From Opitutus sp. GAS368 (lineage in GTDB: Bacteria > Verrucomicrobiota > Verrucomicrobiia > Opitutales > Opitutaceae), in NCBI GenBank assembly GCA_945871085.1, contig CAMBVX010000011.1, positions 1 to 42,475 on the forward strand: a stretch of DNA of 42,475 nt. Reading direction: 5' to 3'. Both the position numbers and the translations under genes were made by a program. Position 1 is the stretch's first letter. Each line of letters begins with the position of its first letter. The notes beneath the pieces are model-generated. The model was given only the letters and a program-made list of their open reading frames with translations, did not search any database and was not told where the DNA came from. Of this stretch, positions 9,134 to 18,706 are shown in pieces.

Positions 9134-10216
9134 TCAGACGAGACCGCGCCTTTTTCTTCCCGCGCCCGGTGCGCTCAGGCCGTCGATCCACATTCCGCGC
9201 ACGAGGAGCAGACGCGGGGAGGCGGCCTCGCCGGTGTTCCAATCGTGTAACTTTGCGATAAGCAGATCGACGGCTTCTTCGCCGACTTGGTGTTCGTTCT
9301 GCTTAATGCCGGCGATGGTCCCGGTGGCTTCATGCACGGAGAGTGAGACGAGGCCGACGGCGACGGGCGCGCGGGACATTTCAGCGGGCGTGCGGTGGGA
9401 AAATATCACGGCGTCGAGCCGATGACGGAGAATCCACGGATTGAGGAGCAGGGGAATTTGCTCTCGGGTTTCCGGCATGAGCGCCGGGCTGCGGTCGCGG
9501 GCGGAAACGTGTTGTTGGGCGACGAGGAAACCGGACCACCAACGGTGCTCTAGTCGATGGCTGATGTTGGCGGCGAGGGCCAGGCCGATGCGGCGGTAGC
9601 CGAGGGCGAGGCAGTGTTCGAAGGCGAGTTGCGCTGCAAAAAAATGATCGTCGGCCACGCGGTCGATGGAGGGGGTCTTTACACTCGTGCCGAGTCCGAC
9701 GACGGCAAAGTTCGTCACGTTGAAACTCAGGGTGGTCTGATTGCCGGGAAGCGGTGCGGCCAGAACTCCGTGGATGCCCCGCGCGTGCAGCAGCGCCGCC
9801 AATCGTTCGGGCCGCATGGCGGGATCGGCGAGGGAGAATTCTTCGAGGCTGAAGCCGCGTTTAAGGGCCCGCTCACTGGCGGCGGCATGGAAACGGCGAT
9901 GCGTTGCGACCTTGCGCCACGAGTCCGGCGCGACGTGGGACGTCAAGAAGGCCAACGAGGCCTTCGCGATGGAGGTCGCGTTGCCGGTGCGGCGGACACT
10001 CATCAACGCGGCGACGAGCGGGTTTTTCCGATAGCCCAGCTCCTCGGCGGCGGCACGCACGCGCTCGCGGGTGGCCCCGGGGATGCTGGGATGTCCTGCG
10101 AGGGCCAAGGAGACGGCCGAACGCGAGATCCCGGCGCGGGCGGCGACTTCACGCATTGAGACACGTTCCGCGGGATGGGCCGGAGGGGAAGATTGGGCGG
10201 AAGGTTTCGCGGACAT
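9134..10216 (-). CDS. LacI-family transcriptional regulator
   Basis: A 360-residue regulator. The helix-turn-helix with hinge lies near residues 19-67 (M-R-E-V-A-A-R-A-G-I-S-R-S-A-V-S-L-A-L) and includes the family's A-A-E-E-L-G-Y hinge helix. The rest is a periplasmic-binding-protein-like effector domain. I chose the ATG at 10216; a longer frame from a TTG at 10270 would read through the poly-C tract and give a poly-proline head. It is divergent from the sulfatase/TonB/PL6 block, so it is the most likely repressor or sensor of that block, responding to an unknown sugar. This is a prediction from gene order. Confidence 0.9.
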   Translation of the reverse strand: MSAKPSAQSSPPAHPAERVSMREVAARAGISRSAVSLALAGHPSIPGATRERVRAAAEELGYRKNPLVAALMSVRRTGNATSIAKASLAFLTSHVAPDSWRKVATHRRFHAAASERALKRGFSLEEFSLADPAMRPERLAALLHARGIHGVLAAPLPGNQTTLSFNVTNFAVVGLGTSVKTPSIDRVADDHFFAAQLAFEHCLALGYRRIGLALAANISHRLEHRWWSGFLVAQQHVSARDRSPALMPETREQIPLLLNPWILRHRLDAVIFSHRTPAEMSRAPVAVGLVSLSVHEATGTIAGIKQNEHQVGEEAVDLLIAKLHDWNTGEAASPRLLLVRGMWIDGLSAPGAGRKRRGLV

Positions 10217-10238
10217 TCGGGGAGGGGAGGGAGGAAAT

Positions 10239-10254
10239 GGGGGGGGGGGGGGGG
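10239..10254. repeat. Homopolymer of 16 G (16 C on the minus strand)
   Basis: Sixteen consecutive G bases lie 22 bases upstream of the lacI-family start codon, in its predicted leader or promoter. Runs this long are prone to slippage. It could change promoter spacing or, if translation begins upstream at the TTG at 10270, shift the frame. It could also be a sequencing length error. Confidence 0.9.
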
Positions 10255-10286
10255 ACGGACTGGCCCACACGTGCGGGCGTTAATGA

Positions 10287-10306
10287 TGTAAACAAAATCG
10301 GTAAAC
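10287..10306. promoter_or_regulatory. Repeated GTAAAC half-sites in the regulator/sulfatase interval
   Basis: GTAAAC occurs twice in the same orientation (10288-10293 and 10301-10306), 13 bases apart, between the divergent LacI regulator and sulfatase genes. LacI-family operators are usually palindromes with T-G-x-A-A-C type half-sites, so these are plausible but not typical. Without a second example I treat them as candidates only. Confidence 0.25.
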
Positions 10307-10478
10307 TCAGCGGTTGGAGGGTGATCTTACTCGCGGAAGGGTGGGCGGGCGGAGAGCAGGGCGGATTCACTCAACAATGCCAGTTGAGGTGCCTTTGCTT
10401 CTTTTGGCCACCCGAATTTGCTCCTGCGTTGGACGCTCTACGGCTGACGCACAGATCGGTCCGACTTACCTCATTCCC

Positions 10479-11804
10479 ATGAAAACCTCTCAAATCTGTC
10501 TGGGTGTCGCCTCCTTACTGGCTTTCGCCGCATCCGCCTTCGCTGCGACCGTGCCAACGAAACCGAATATCGTCTTCATCCTCGCCGACGATCTCGGCAT
10601 CGGGAACGTCGGCTGTTATGGCGCCGACCAGACGGTCAAGACGCCGAACATCGATGCGCTGGCACGCGGTGGCACGCGCTACACCAACGCCTACACGGTT
10701 CCTCTCTGCGGTCCATCGCGCGCCGCCATTCTCACTGGCCGCTACGGCTTCCGCACTGGCGCCAGCAATCAGGACGCCACCGGCGAAATGAAGTCGTCCG
10801 TCGAGACCTTCCTGCCGAAAATCCTCCAGCCCGCTGGCTACGCCACCTCGATGATCGGCAAATGGGGCCAGCTCCCGCTCGGGCCGGCAGAGTTTGGCTT
10901 CGACGACCATCTGAAATTTCAGGGCAGCGGCACTTACTGGAACACCCAGGACAAGGGGAAACAATACCTCGTGAACGGAAAATCCGTTTCCCTCCCCGAC
11001 AAGGTCTATCTGCCCGACGTCATGCACCGCCACGCCGTGGACTTCATGACGCGCAATCGTGAAAAACCGTTCTACCTCTACTACTCCCTTTCGCATATTC
11101 ACGGGGAAATTCTGCCGACGCCCGACAGCGTGCCCGACAGCAAGGACCACTACGCCGACAACATCGCCTACATGGACAAACTCGTCGGCCAGCTCGTCGC
11201 CGAGCTCGACCGCCTGAAGCTCCGCGAAAATACCCTGGTCGTCTTTTTCGGCGATAACGGCACGGGCGGTGGCTACGCGGATCGCTCTACGGTGAATGGG
11301 CGTCGTCTGTCCGGGTCCAAGGGCGACATGCTCGAGGGTGGCGCGCTCGTCCCGATGATCGTGAACTGGCCGGGCAAGACTCCCGCCGGAAAAATCTCCG
11401 CCGACATGACGGACTCGACGGATTTCTTTGCGACCTTCGCCGAACTCGCCGGCGCAACCCTTCCCGCCAAGACCGTCATCGACGGACGCAGCATGGCCGC
11501 GCAGTTCCGCGGCGAAAAAGGCCAGCCGCGCGACTGGGCCTTCATCCAACTCGCGCGCAGTTGGTATGTCCGAACGGCCGGCTGGAAACTCAACCAATCC
11601 GGCGAGCTCTTCGACATGAGCGAGGCGCCGTCGGGCGAGAAACTCGTCGCTCCCGGCACCGAAAGCCCCGCCGGCCGCGCCGCGCGTCAACGCCTCTCCG
11701 CCGCCCTTGCGCAACTGAATCCCGCGGGCGGCATCCCCGACACCGGCGATCCCTCCGGTCGTCACGCCTCGAACGTAAACAAGAAAGAGAAAAAGAAGAA
11801 ATAA
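10479..11804 (+). CDS. Exported sulfatase (arylsulfatase-like)
   Basis: A 441-residue sulfatase with a signal peptide ending near residue 22. Metal ligands are D37-D38 (L-A-D-D-L-G), the formylglycine motif is C77-G-P-S-R81 with I-L-T-G-R after it, and G-K-W-G near 127-130 and F-F-G-D259-N260-G complete the active site. G-K-W-G replaces the usual G-K-W-H, so the His of that block is missing. The last residues are lysine-rich (N-K-K-E-K-K-K-K). The ATG at 10479 is chosen for the signal peptide. It opens a plus-strand run (NTF2-like, TonB receptor, PL6 lyase, second sulfatase) and is divergent from a LacI-type regulator. Confidence 0.93.
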   Translation: MKTSQICLGVASLLAFAASAFAATVPTKPNIVFILADDLGIGNVGCYGADQTVKTPNIDALARGGTRYTNAYTVPLCGPSRAAILTGRYGFRTGASNQDATGEMKSSVETFLPKILQPAGYATSMIGKWGQLPLGPAEFGFDDHLKFQGSGTYWNTQDKGKQYLVNGKSVSLPDKVYLPDVMHRHAVDFMTRNREKPFYLYYSLSHIHGEILPTPDSVPDSKDHYADNIAYMDKLVGQLVAELDRLKLRENTLVVFFGDNGTGGGYADRSTVNGRRLSGSKGDMLEGGALVPMIVNWPGKTPAGKISADMTDSTDFFATFAELAGATLPAKTVIDGRSMAAQFRGEKGQPRDWAFIQLARSWYVRTAGWKLNQSGELFDMSEAPSGEKLVAPGTESPAGRAARQRLSAALAQLNPAGGIPDTGDPSGRHASNVNKKEKKKK

Positions 11805-11844
11805 CCCGAGGTTTCACTTCACCGGTTTCCACCAAACGTATCGC

Positions 11845-12312
11845 ATGTCGCTGAAACTCGTTTTGCGCCGCCTCATTGGGCTGGTCTGTGTTCTGACCGT
11901 CACGGCCTCGACGGCAGCTGACGGCGTTGTCGCCGCCGTGCGTGCGGCCGATGATGAGCGGGTCGCGGCTACGATCGCAGGCGATCACGCACGTCTTGCC
12001 GCGATTTACTCCGACGATCTCCGCTACGTCCACTCAAGCGGGAAAATCGACAACAAGACCGAGCATGCCGACGGTCTCGCGAAACGTGCGTCGGTCTACG
12101 AGCGATTTGACTACCAGACCCGGGAATTCCGGCTGGCCGCCCCGGGCGTGATGTTGATGTCGGGCCGGGTGGTCATCCATTCGACGAACGCCAAAGGTAA
12201 GAATCAAAACGACGTCAACTTCCTCGCCGTGTGGCGGGAAGAGCAGGGACGGTGGAAGCTGCTCGCGTGGCAAGCGGCCAAGAACCTTCCCCCGGTGCCA
12301 GCCAATCGCTAA
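11845..12312 (+). CDS. Exported NTF2-like (DUF4440/SnoaL-type) protein
   Basis: A 155-residue protein with an N-terminal signal peptide (cleavage near residue 25). The mature part has the helix and curved-sheet pattern of NTF2-like proteins: R-A-A-D-D-E-R-V-A-A-T, L-A-A-I-Y-S-D-D-L-R-Y-V-H-S-S-G, then a final F-L-A-V-W-R-E-E-Q-G-R-W-K-L-L-A-W-Q-A strand pair. No catalytic set is obvious. It sits 40 bases after the sulfatase and about 70 bases before the TonB receptor, on the same strand, so co-expression is likely. It may bind a small sugar or hold an accessory role; its function is unknown. Confidence 0.8.
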   Translation: MSLKLVLRRLIGLVCVLTVTASTAADGVVAAVRAADDERVAATIAGDHARLAAIYSDDLRYVHSSGKIDNKTEHADGLAKRASVYERFDYQTREFRLAAPGVMLMSGRVVIHSTNAKGKNQNDVNFLAVWREEQGRWKLLAWQAAKNLPPVPANR

Positions 12313-12383
12313 CCTTTCGCGCTATCGCCGACGCTCATTCTCGCCAGTCCCCCGGACCCAAACTCTTCCATACATACCAACCA

Positions 12384-14792
12384 ATGAAATCCCTCCGATT
12401 CTTTAGATTCGTGCAGCGCGCGTTTATTCCGTTCATCGTCATGATTCCTAGGCTAGCCGCGCAAGCCGCGGGACAGCCACCGTCCAAACCGGAAGTGGTT
12501 GAACTTTCACCGTTCGAAGTGACGGCGAGCCCGAACCGTGGATATACCGCTTCCGAAACGATGTCGGGCAGCCGCGTGAAGACGCTGATCGCCGATCTGC
12601 CATACGCAGTGAATGTGATGACGAGTGAATTTCTGGAGGACTTCGGCCTGCTGGAACTCAACGACAATCTGACTCACGTCAGCGGCTTTACCGGCTTAGA
12701 TATCGGCGGGAATTTCTTCCTGCGTGGCTTCGCCGCTTCCTATCAATTGCGTGACGGATTTTTTCGTTTGGGACGTTATGGTTCGAGCAACATCGATCGC
12801 ATCGAAATCATCAAGGGCTCCAGCGCCGCCATCTATGGGCGAACGTCTCCCGGAGGCATGATCAACATGATCTCCAAGCAGCCAAAGGGGGAAGCCAGCC
12901 AAAAGCTCGCATTTAACTACGGGGACTACGGCACGCAGCGTGTCACCCTCGAGGCCACCGGCCCGCTGGTTTCCAGCAAACTCGGCAAGACCAACTACAT
13001 TATTACCGGCAGCCACTTCCAGCGCGAGTTCGATATGGATTACGCGCGGAACCGTAACCAGGAATATTACACGGCCGTGAGCCACGCCTTTCCTGATGGC
13101 TCGAAGCTTTTTCTCTCCGGAGAGTACTTCTTCCAGGTGCGCCATGCCCCGTTGTCCGCCGCTCCGTTGATCGTCGATCAAAAGGGCACGGCTTCGACGG
13201 CGGACGACGGTGCGGTCGGCTACGCCACGAACTTGGCCAACTACAACCCCAACGGACCGAACAGTGAGCTCAACCGCGGCAGCGACTCGTTTACGGCCTA
13301 TTACGACAAGCCCATCAGTTCGGTGTTCAACTTCCGCGTATCCGGTAACTATTACCGCGGGCGTCGCTGGGACTACAATATCAACAACGGCTGGGCCACC
13401 ATTAACATTAACCCCGCCGGCGCAGCCGCGCCTTCGTCCCTGCGGGGCGCCACGCCCCAGCGCGCCCGCATTTTCCAAGACGGCGGAGGCACCCAAGCCG
13501 ACCTCTTGGCCCACTACTTTACGAACGACCGCAAGCTCGAGCATCGCACGCTGCTCACGTTTGATTTCAATGATTTCTACAGTTGGAATCCGCAGCAGCC
13601 CTACGGTGGTGCAGCAGACCTGGCGGCTTGGAACGCCACGCTCCGTCGCGTCACACTCGATGCAAATTACAATCCCGTGAGCCCGATCGCCTATTTCCCG
13701 AAATGGTATTGGGACGCGCCCACTACGCCGTTCACGCGGAGTAATAAATTTCACACCCGGGTCTTCGGCAGTCTCCTCCGTCAGCAGACCTCGTTTTTGG
13801 AGGGGCGGTTACTCGCCTACACTGGCGCACGCTACGATCGGGTGCGGCACCAGCACCGCGACCGCACCACGGCTGCGACGTCCTTCACTCCGTTCATCCC
13901 GGGCTACAAGGTCGGCGATTTGATCGATAAAGAGGTTTCGGCTTTCAAACCCAACGTCGGCGTTAACTACAAGATTCTCGGTGATTTTCGCCTCTTCGCC
14001 AACTATAGCGAAAGTTTTTTCATGGACCAGGGCGACACGCCGCTCGCGATTGCCAATCCGACCTACAAGCCGGAAATTGCGGACGGTTGGGACTACGGAT
14101 TCAAGGGCTCCCTCTTAGGCGGCCGCCTCAGTTACACGTTGAGCGGCTTCTATATCAATCGCCACAACGCTTCAGTGCAGGATTTGATCGAATCTCCGGC
14201 CGGTTCGGGCTCCTTCGTCGAAGAGTCTCGGCGGGACGGCGATCAGTTGGTCCGGGGCTATGAGGTTGATGCGAGTTGGAGCCTGTCGGATGATTTTTCT
14301 GCGATGGTCAGCTACGGTTCGGTTCATTCGATTTACACCAACTACGGGGCGGCGAATCCGTTGGTCATTGGCCGGCCGGTTCAGTTCGTCGCCCCCTACA
14401 ATGGCAGTGCGAGTGTTAAATTCACGCCCGGCCGCAGTGGCCTGAAGGGGTTTTCCGCCAATTTCGGCGTCACCTTCGTGGGCGCCACACCGCTCGCTCC
14501 CCCGGAAGCGGGCGATGTCTATGCGACGAGTTCCAGAGGCGTGCGCACCTTGGTGAGTTCGACCGGACAATGGAAACTCAAGTCCCCCGCCTACTCGATT
14601 TGGAGCCTCGGATTGCGCTACGCGCTGAAGAGCACGGGGAATTTCAGCCACAGCCTCTCGGCGAATGTGAATAATATCTTCGACGAGAAATATCTCCGCG
14701 CCGGCTCGGGCGGATCCAATTCCCGGTTCGTCGGTGAGAAACGCGCCGTCTACTTCACCTACACGCTGGGCCATAAGGGCGCGAAATTCTAA
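12384..14792 (+). CDS. TonB-dependent outer-membrane receptor 2
   Basis: An 802-residue receptor with a signal peptide and the V-V-E-L-S-P-F-E-V-T-A block at its mature N-terminus, which is common in Opitutaceae receptors. The plug domain carries S-G-S-R-V-K-T, V-N-V-M-T-S-E-F-L and the I-D-R-I-E-I-I-K-G-S-S-A-A-I-Y-G-R-T-S-P-G-G segment close to the siderophore-receptor subfamily. The barrel ends in K-F. It lies between the NTF2-like gene and the PL6 lyase in one plus-strand run, so oligosaccharide uptake is more likely than iron uptake, although the sequence type allows either. The start is the ATG at 12384, giving the signal peptide. Confidence 0.93.
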   Translation: MKSLRFFRFVQRAFIPFIVMIPRLAAQAAGQPPSKPEVVELSPFEVTASPNRGYTASETMSGSRVKTLIADLPYAVNVMTSEFLEDFGLLELNDNLTHVSGFTGLDIGGNFFLRGFAASYQLRDGFFRLGRYGSSNIDRIEIIKGSSAAIYGRTSPGGMINMISKQPKGEASQKLAFNYGDYGTQRVTLEATGPLVSSKLGKTNYIITGSHFQREFDMDYARNRNQEYYTAVSHAFPDGSKLFLSGEYFFQVRHAPLSAAPLIVDQKGTASTADDGAVGYATNLANYNPNGPNSELNRGSDSFTAYYDKPISSVFNFRVSGNYYRGRRWDYNINNGWATININPAGAAAPSSLRGATPQRARIFQDGGGTQADLLAHYFTNDRKLEHRTLLTFDFNDFYSWNPQQPYGGAADLAAWNATLRRVTLDANYNPVSPIAYFPKWYWDAPTTPFTRSNKFHTRVFGSLLRQQTSFLEGRLLAYTGARYDRVRHQHRDRTTAATSFTPFIPGYKVGDLIDKEVSAFKPNVGVNYKILGDFRLFANYSESFFMDQGDTPLAIANPTYKPEIADGWDYGFKGSLLGGRLSYTLSGFYINRHNASVQDLIESPAGSGSFVEESRRDGDQLVRGYEVDASWSLSDDFSAMVSYGSVHSIYTNYGAANPLVIGRPVQFVAPYNGSASVKFTPGRSGLKGFSANFGVTFVGATPLAPPEAGDVYATSSRGVRTLVSSTGQWKLKSPAYSIWSLGLRYALKSTGNFSHSLSANVNNIFDEKYLRAGSGGSNSRFVGEKRAVYFTYTLGHKGAKF

Positions 14793-14881
14793 GGGTCGTG
14801 CGGCGAACCCACCTCAGTGGCCGGAGCCATGCGCTCCGTGTGCGCACCGTCACGCTGTTTCTGCAGTTTGAAAACCTCTCC

Positions 14882-16393
14882 ATGAAATTACTCCACTCGT
14901 TTGCGATGGGCGCCCGCCTGCTTGCTGGGTTCGCCCTCACTCTGGGGAGCGTGGCGGCGCGGGACATTTTCGTGGAAGGTCCCGCGCAGCTCGCGAGTTC
15001 GCTCAAGGCGGCGCGAGCGGGCGATACCGTGACACTCAAGAATGGTGACTGGAAGGATGCCAAGTTCGTCGTCAATCAGGGTGGCAGCGCTGGGAAACCG
15101 ATCGAGATCCGTGCGGAAACTCCGGGTGGCGTGAAGCTCAGCGGCTCGTCGGCGTTGGAGGTCAATGCGCCCTACGTGACGATTGACGGCTTCTTGTTTC
15201 AAGGCGGTGCGACGACGCAGAGTTCGGTGATTCACTTCAAGTCGCATCATGGGATCGTCCGCAACACGGCGATCATCGACTACAATCCGCCCTCCTTCGA
15301 AACCGAATGCTACTGGGTGTTCTTTGCCGGCGACGACAACCTCGTCGAGCAGTGCTACTTGAAGGGGAAGAATAACCACCATCCGCTGATCGGTAATGCC
15401 ATCGACGGCAGCCGGCGCAACACGGTCCGCCGTTCGTATTTCAAAAATATCCCCTATGTCGCGAACTCCAACGGCCGCGAAATCATCCGGGTCTGGGGCT
15501 CCGGAAAACTTGAGGAGCGTGACGACGACGGAGCCTACTTCACGATCGAGGGGAACCTCTTCGACCGCGCCGACGGAGAGGGGACCGAAACGATTTCCCT
15601 GAAGTCGAATCACAACGTTGTGCGGAACAACACCGTCATCGCCACGCGCGGCGGCATCAATATCCGGCGCGGAAATTTCAACACGGTGAAGGACAATATT
15701 GTGCGCGGACAGGGCGTCGACGGCGCGCACGGCCTACGGATGTCAGGACGCGAGAATGTGGTGCAGGGAAATTTCATCTCCGGCTGCGACTACGGCATTC
15801 GGGTGGCGTGCGGGGAGTACATCACTGAGGCGCTGACGCCGAGCTACACGCCCGACGTAAAACCGAACAGCAAACGCACGGCGCAGGTGCGCATCCCCAC
15901 CTATCCGCAGGTGCGCAAGCTCACGCTCGCCGACAACGTGCTCGTTGGAATCTCGGGTCCCGATTTGGAAATCGGGTCGTCCTACAAAGGACATTGGCCG
16001 GAGTCCCAGCAGGTGCTCCTGCCCGAGGAGTGCCTGATCAAAAACAATCGCTTCGTGCGCCCACAGGACGGTGCGTCGGTGTTGGTGACGGTGGCCGAGC
16101 GGACGCCGCCCTTGGATCGATTCGTGTTTAAGCCGAATGTCTACAGCGGAAACGTGCTCGTCGGAACCGGCAGCGTCGCCGCGGCTGCCCGCGAAGGATT
16201 TGCGACGCAGACGTGGCCCGTCGGCTGGACGGAAGTGCAGGAGAGCGCGGCCCTCAAGCCGCTCACGGCCGAAGACGTCGGTCCCGCGTGGATTGTCGCT
16301 CTCCGCAAAGCAGGTGGTCTGACCGTCGAGGACATTTCATCTGCGAGACCTGCGGTTACGCCTGAACCCAAGAAGAAAAAGAAGAACCGCTAG
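14882..16393 (+). CDS. Polysaccharide lyase family 6 enzyme (chondroitinase B/alginate lyase fold)
   Basis: A 503-residue exported right-handed beta-helix enzyme. A signal peptide covers about residues 1-26. The repeat pattern of beta-helix coils runs to about residue 430. The PL6 marks are the Y-L-K-G-K-N-N-H-H-P-L-I-G block (159-171), the T-E236-T-I-S-L-K241-S-N-H-N block and the N-I-R262-R263-G-N segment. K241 and R262 or R263 correspond to the catalytic Lys and Arg of chondroitinase B, and E236 to one calcium-binding Glu; the position of the second Glu is a Gly. PL6 members cleave alginate or dermatan/chondroitin B chains by beta-elimination. The C-terminus is P-K-K-K-K-K-N-R. It lies between a TonB receptor and a sulfatase on the same strand, which favours a sulfated uronate polymer over plain alginate. 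Confidence 0.92.
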   Translation: MKLLHSFAMGARLLAGFALTLGSVAARDIFVEGPAQLASSLKAARAGDTVTLKNGDWKDAKFVVNQGGSAGKPIEIRAETPGGVKLSGSSALEVNAPYVTIDGFLFQGGATTQSSVIHFKSHHGIVRNTAIIDYNPPSFETECYWVFFAGDDNLVEQCYLKGKNNHHPLIGNAIDGSRRNTVRRSYFKNIPYVANSNGREIIRVWGSGKLEERDDDGAYFTIEGNLFDRADGEGTETISLKSNHNVVRNNTVIATRGGINIRRGNFNTVKDNIVRGQGVDGAHGLRMSGRENVVQGNFISGCDYGIRVACGEYITEALTPSYTPDVKPNSKRTAQVRIPTYPQVRKLTLADNVLVGISGPDLEIGSSYKGHWPESQQVLLPEECLIKNNRFVRPQDGASVLVTVAERTPPLDRFVFKPNVYSGNVLVGTGSVAAAAREGFATQTWPVGWTEVQESAALKPLTAEDVGPAWIVALRKAGGLTVEDISSARPAVTPEPKKKKKNR

Positions 16394-16469
16394 AGAACAG
16401 GCCGCATCTGTTGAAAACCCATTTTCGTTACTCCTCTGTCGCCGCGCTCTGCCGCAAACTTCCACCACC

Positions 16470-18047
16470 ATGAAAACGCTCCTCCGTTTTATCCTCTGCT
16501 TGTCTGCCGTCGGGTTGGCCCACGCCGCCGACTCGGCGCCCTCGCGTCCCAATATCCTCTTCATCGCCGTCGATGATCTACGTCCTGAATTCGGCGCGTA
16601 TGGGGCGAGCTATATCAAGAGCCCGAATCTTGATCGCATCGCCAAGGCGGGCATCACGTTCAACCGCTCCTATTGCCAGCAGGCGGTCTGCTCGCCCACG
16701 CGCTCCAGCCTCCTCACCGGCACGCGCCCCGATACCACCAAGGTTTGGGACCTCGTCACGCATTTCCGCGACGCGCTCCCGGACGTCGTCACCCTCCCGC
16801 AACTTTTCAAAAACAACGGGTACTTCGTCCAGGGTATGGGCAAAATTTATCATGGCAGCCTCGACGACCCGCAATCTTGGTCGGTGCCGTGGGGCACGCC
16901 GAAGGCCGAGACCTACGCGCTACCGGAAAATGTGAAGCTCAACGCGCGTCGCTACGGCGTCGACCCCGATGGCGACAACGCCCCCGCCGCGAAGGGCAAA
17001 GGAAAAGGCAAAGATGCGAAAACAGCGAAAGCCGCCAAGGGCGAACTCCCCACGGTTCCGGATTCCATGCCTGCCGCGAAGAACATCCGCGGCCCCGCCT
17101 TCGAGGGCGCCGATGTGCCCGATAATTTTTTCCAGGACGGCAAAGTCGCCGAACTCGCAGTTTCGACGCTGCAAGCCATCAGTAAGGAAAAGGAGCCCTT
17201 CTTCCTCGCGGTGGGCTTCGTGAAACCTCACCTCCCGTTCATCTCGCCGAAGAAATACTGGGATCTCTACGACCCGACCAAGATCGAGCTCGCGCCGAAT
17301 AAATTCCGGCCCAAAGGCGCGCCCGACTACGCGATTCAACCCGGCGGCGAACTACGCAATTATTTCGGTATTCCCGAAGGCTCGGTGCCCGACGATCTCG
17401 CCCGTAAGCTCAAGCACGGCTACTACGCTGCGATCAGTTACATGGACGCCCAAGTCGGCAAAGTCCTCGACGAACTTGACCGTCTCGACCTCCGGAAAAA
17501 CACCATCGTGATCCTCTGGGGCGACCACGGTTGGAAGCTCGGCGAGCACGATGCGTGGTGCAAACACAGCAACTCCGAGAACGACACCAACACGGCGCTG
17601 CTCCTCTCCATTCCCGGCATGAAAAACGCGGGCACGAAGAGCAACTCCATCGTCGAATTCGTCGACATTTATCCAACGCTCGCCGACCTCGCCGGCCTGC
17701 CGCTGCCGAAGCACCTCGAAGGTGTGAGCTTCAAGCCCGTGCTCGATGATCCGCAGCGCCCGTGGAAATCCGCGGCGTTCAGCCAGTATCCCCGTAACTC
17801 CGGCAAGACTGGCGTCGGTCAACTCATGGGCTACGCGATGCGCACGGAGCGCTACCGTTTCGTGGTGTGGGTGGCTCGCACCGATCACTCGAAGATCGAT
17901 GCGATCGAGCTCTACGATCACAATTTAGATCCGCAGGAAAATACCAATATCGCGAAAGCGCCGGGCAATAATGAACTGGTCGACCGGCTCCTCACCCAAT
18001 GGCGCAAGGGTTGGCAAGGCGCGAAGCCGGCGATGGCCCAACGGTAG
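16470..18047 (+). CDS. Exported sulfatase (iduronate-2-sulfatase-like)
   Basis: A 525-residue sulfatase with a signal peptide ending near residue 20. Metal ligands are D35-D36 (A-V-D-D-L-R-P), the formylglycine motif is C74-S-P-T-R78 followed by L-L-T-G, and the active site continues with G-M-G-K-I-Y-H-G near 122-129, V-K-P-H-L-P-F near 251-257 and W-G-D352-H353-G-W-K-L-G-E-H. This set is typical of the iduronate-2-sulfatase branch, which removes 2-O-sulfate from uronates. A lysine-rich insertion (K-G-K-G-K-G-K) lies near residues 173-191 and is unusual. It is the last gene of the plus-strand run that includes the PL6 lyase. Confidence 0.93.
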   Translation: MKTLLRFILCLSAVGLAHAADSAPSRPNILFIAVDDLRPEFGAYGASYIKSPNLDRIAKAGITFNRSYCQQAVCSPTRSSLLTGTRPDTTKVWDLVTHFRDALPDVVTLPQLFKNNGYFVQGMGKIYHGSLDDPQSWSVPWGTPKAETYALPENVKLNARRYGVDPDGDNAPAAKGKGKGKDAKTAKAAKGELPTVPDSMPAAKNIRGPAFEGADVPDNFFQDGKVAELAVSTLQAISKEKEPFFLAVGFVKPHLPFISPKKYWDLYDPTKIELAPNKFRPKGAPDYAIQPGGELRNYFGIPEGSVPDDLARKLKHGYYAAISYMDAQVGKVLDELDRLDLRKNTIVILWGDHGWKLGEHDAWCKHSNSENDTNTALLLSIPGMKNAGTKSNSIVEFVDIYPTLADLAGLPLPKHLEGVSFKPVLDDPQRPWKSAAFSQYPRNSGKTGVGQLMGYAMRTERYRFVVWVARTDHSKIDAIELYDHNLDPQENTNIAKAPGNNELVDRLLTQWRKGWQGAKPAMAQR

Positions 18048-18706
18048 TTGGGGGCTGCTAAGCGCCGGCATTATGCGTGCCGAGCCCATTACCCATTGTC
18101 ACTCACCCATGCCTTTCTGCTGGGGCTGCTGACTCTGGCGTCTGCTGAAATCGGGCACCGGTTGAAACCGTGTAGCGTCGGCAAGCGTGCGAGAGGCGAG
18201 CCTATCTTCTCGGCCGGTGGTCGCGGCGAAAAAAGCGCAGGTGACGCAGCTGCGGCGAGCCGCGGCGGTGGGAGCCGAAGCTACGCGGGGAGACCCGGCG
18301 GATCGTGGTCGGGTGCGGCCGGATTTTTCGACTGCGGTAGTTCCACGCTCGCCAAGCGGAGGGACCGCCCGCACGCCTTGGCGCGCAGCGCCGCTGGGCA
18401 ACCGACGTGGCAGATCGTAATAATTGAGGTTGAGCGCCGTCACCGTCGGAGGGATCCCTTGGACCCGCGCCACCGCGACCGCCATCTGCCACCGTTCACT
18501 GGGGATGCGCTGCCTTCGCGGCCCGGCGGCGCTCGACCCGTCTGGGAAACGCCGGGTGCGCATTGGCCGGGTCCGCCGAAGCGGAAGGTTGCACCGCTGT
18601 CATCGAGTTTGTCGTGGTCATCACCACCCATCGCAGCACGACCCCGTCGCCGGGTTGCGCACGCTTGCCCAAGCTGCACCGTAGCACCGAGCGGCGCGAA
18701 GGGTGG
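18048..18706. other. 660-base gene-free stretch, possible dispersed repeat
   Basis: No reading frame here looks like a known protein. Several long frames exist on both strands because the region is very GC-rich, and their translations are low-complexity, rich in Arg, Ala, Ser and Pro. The segment from about 18160 to 18440 has an unusual texture, with many short GC-rich words repeated in slightly altered form, and may be an interspersed repeat or a decayed gene. Confidence 0.4.

Noticed and set aside
6897-9242. 781-codon minus-strand frame over TonB receptor 1
   Set aside because: Antisense of a well-conserved receptor; it extends past the real gene only by chance in GC-rich DNA.
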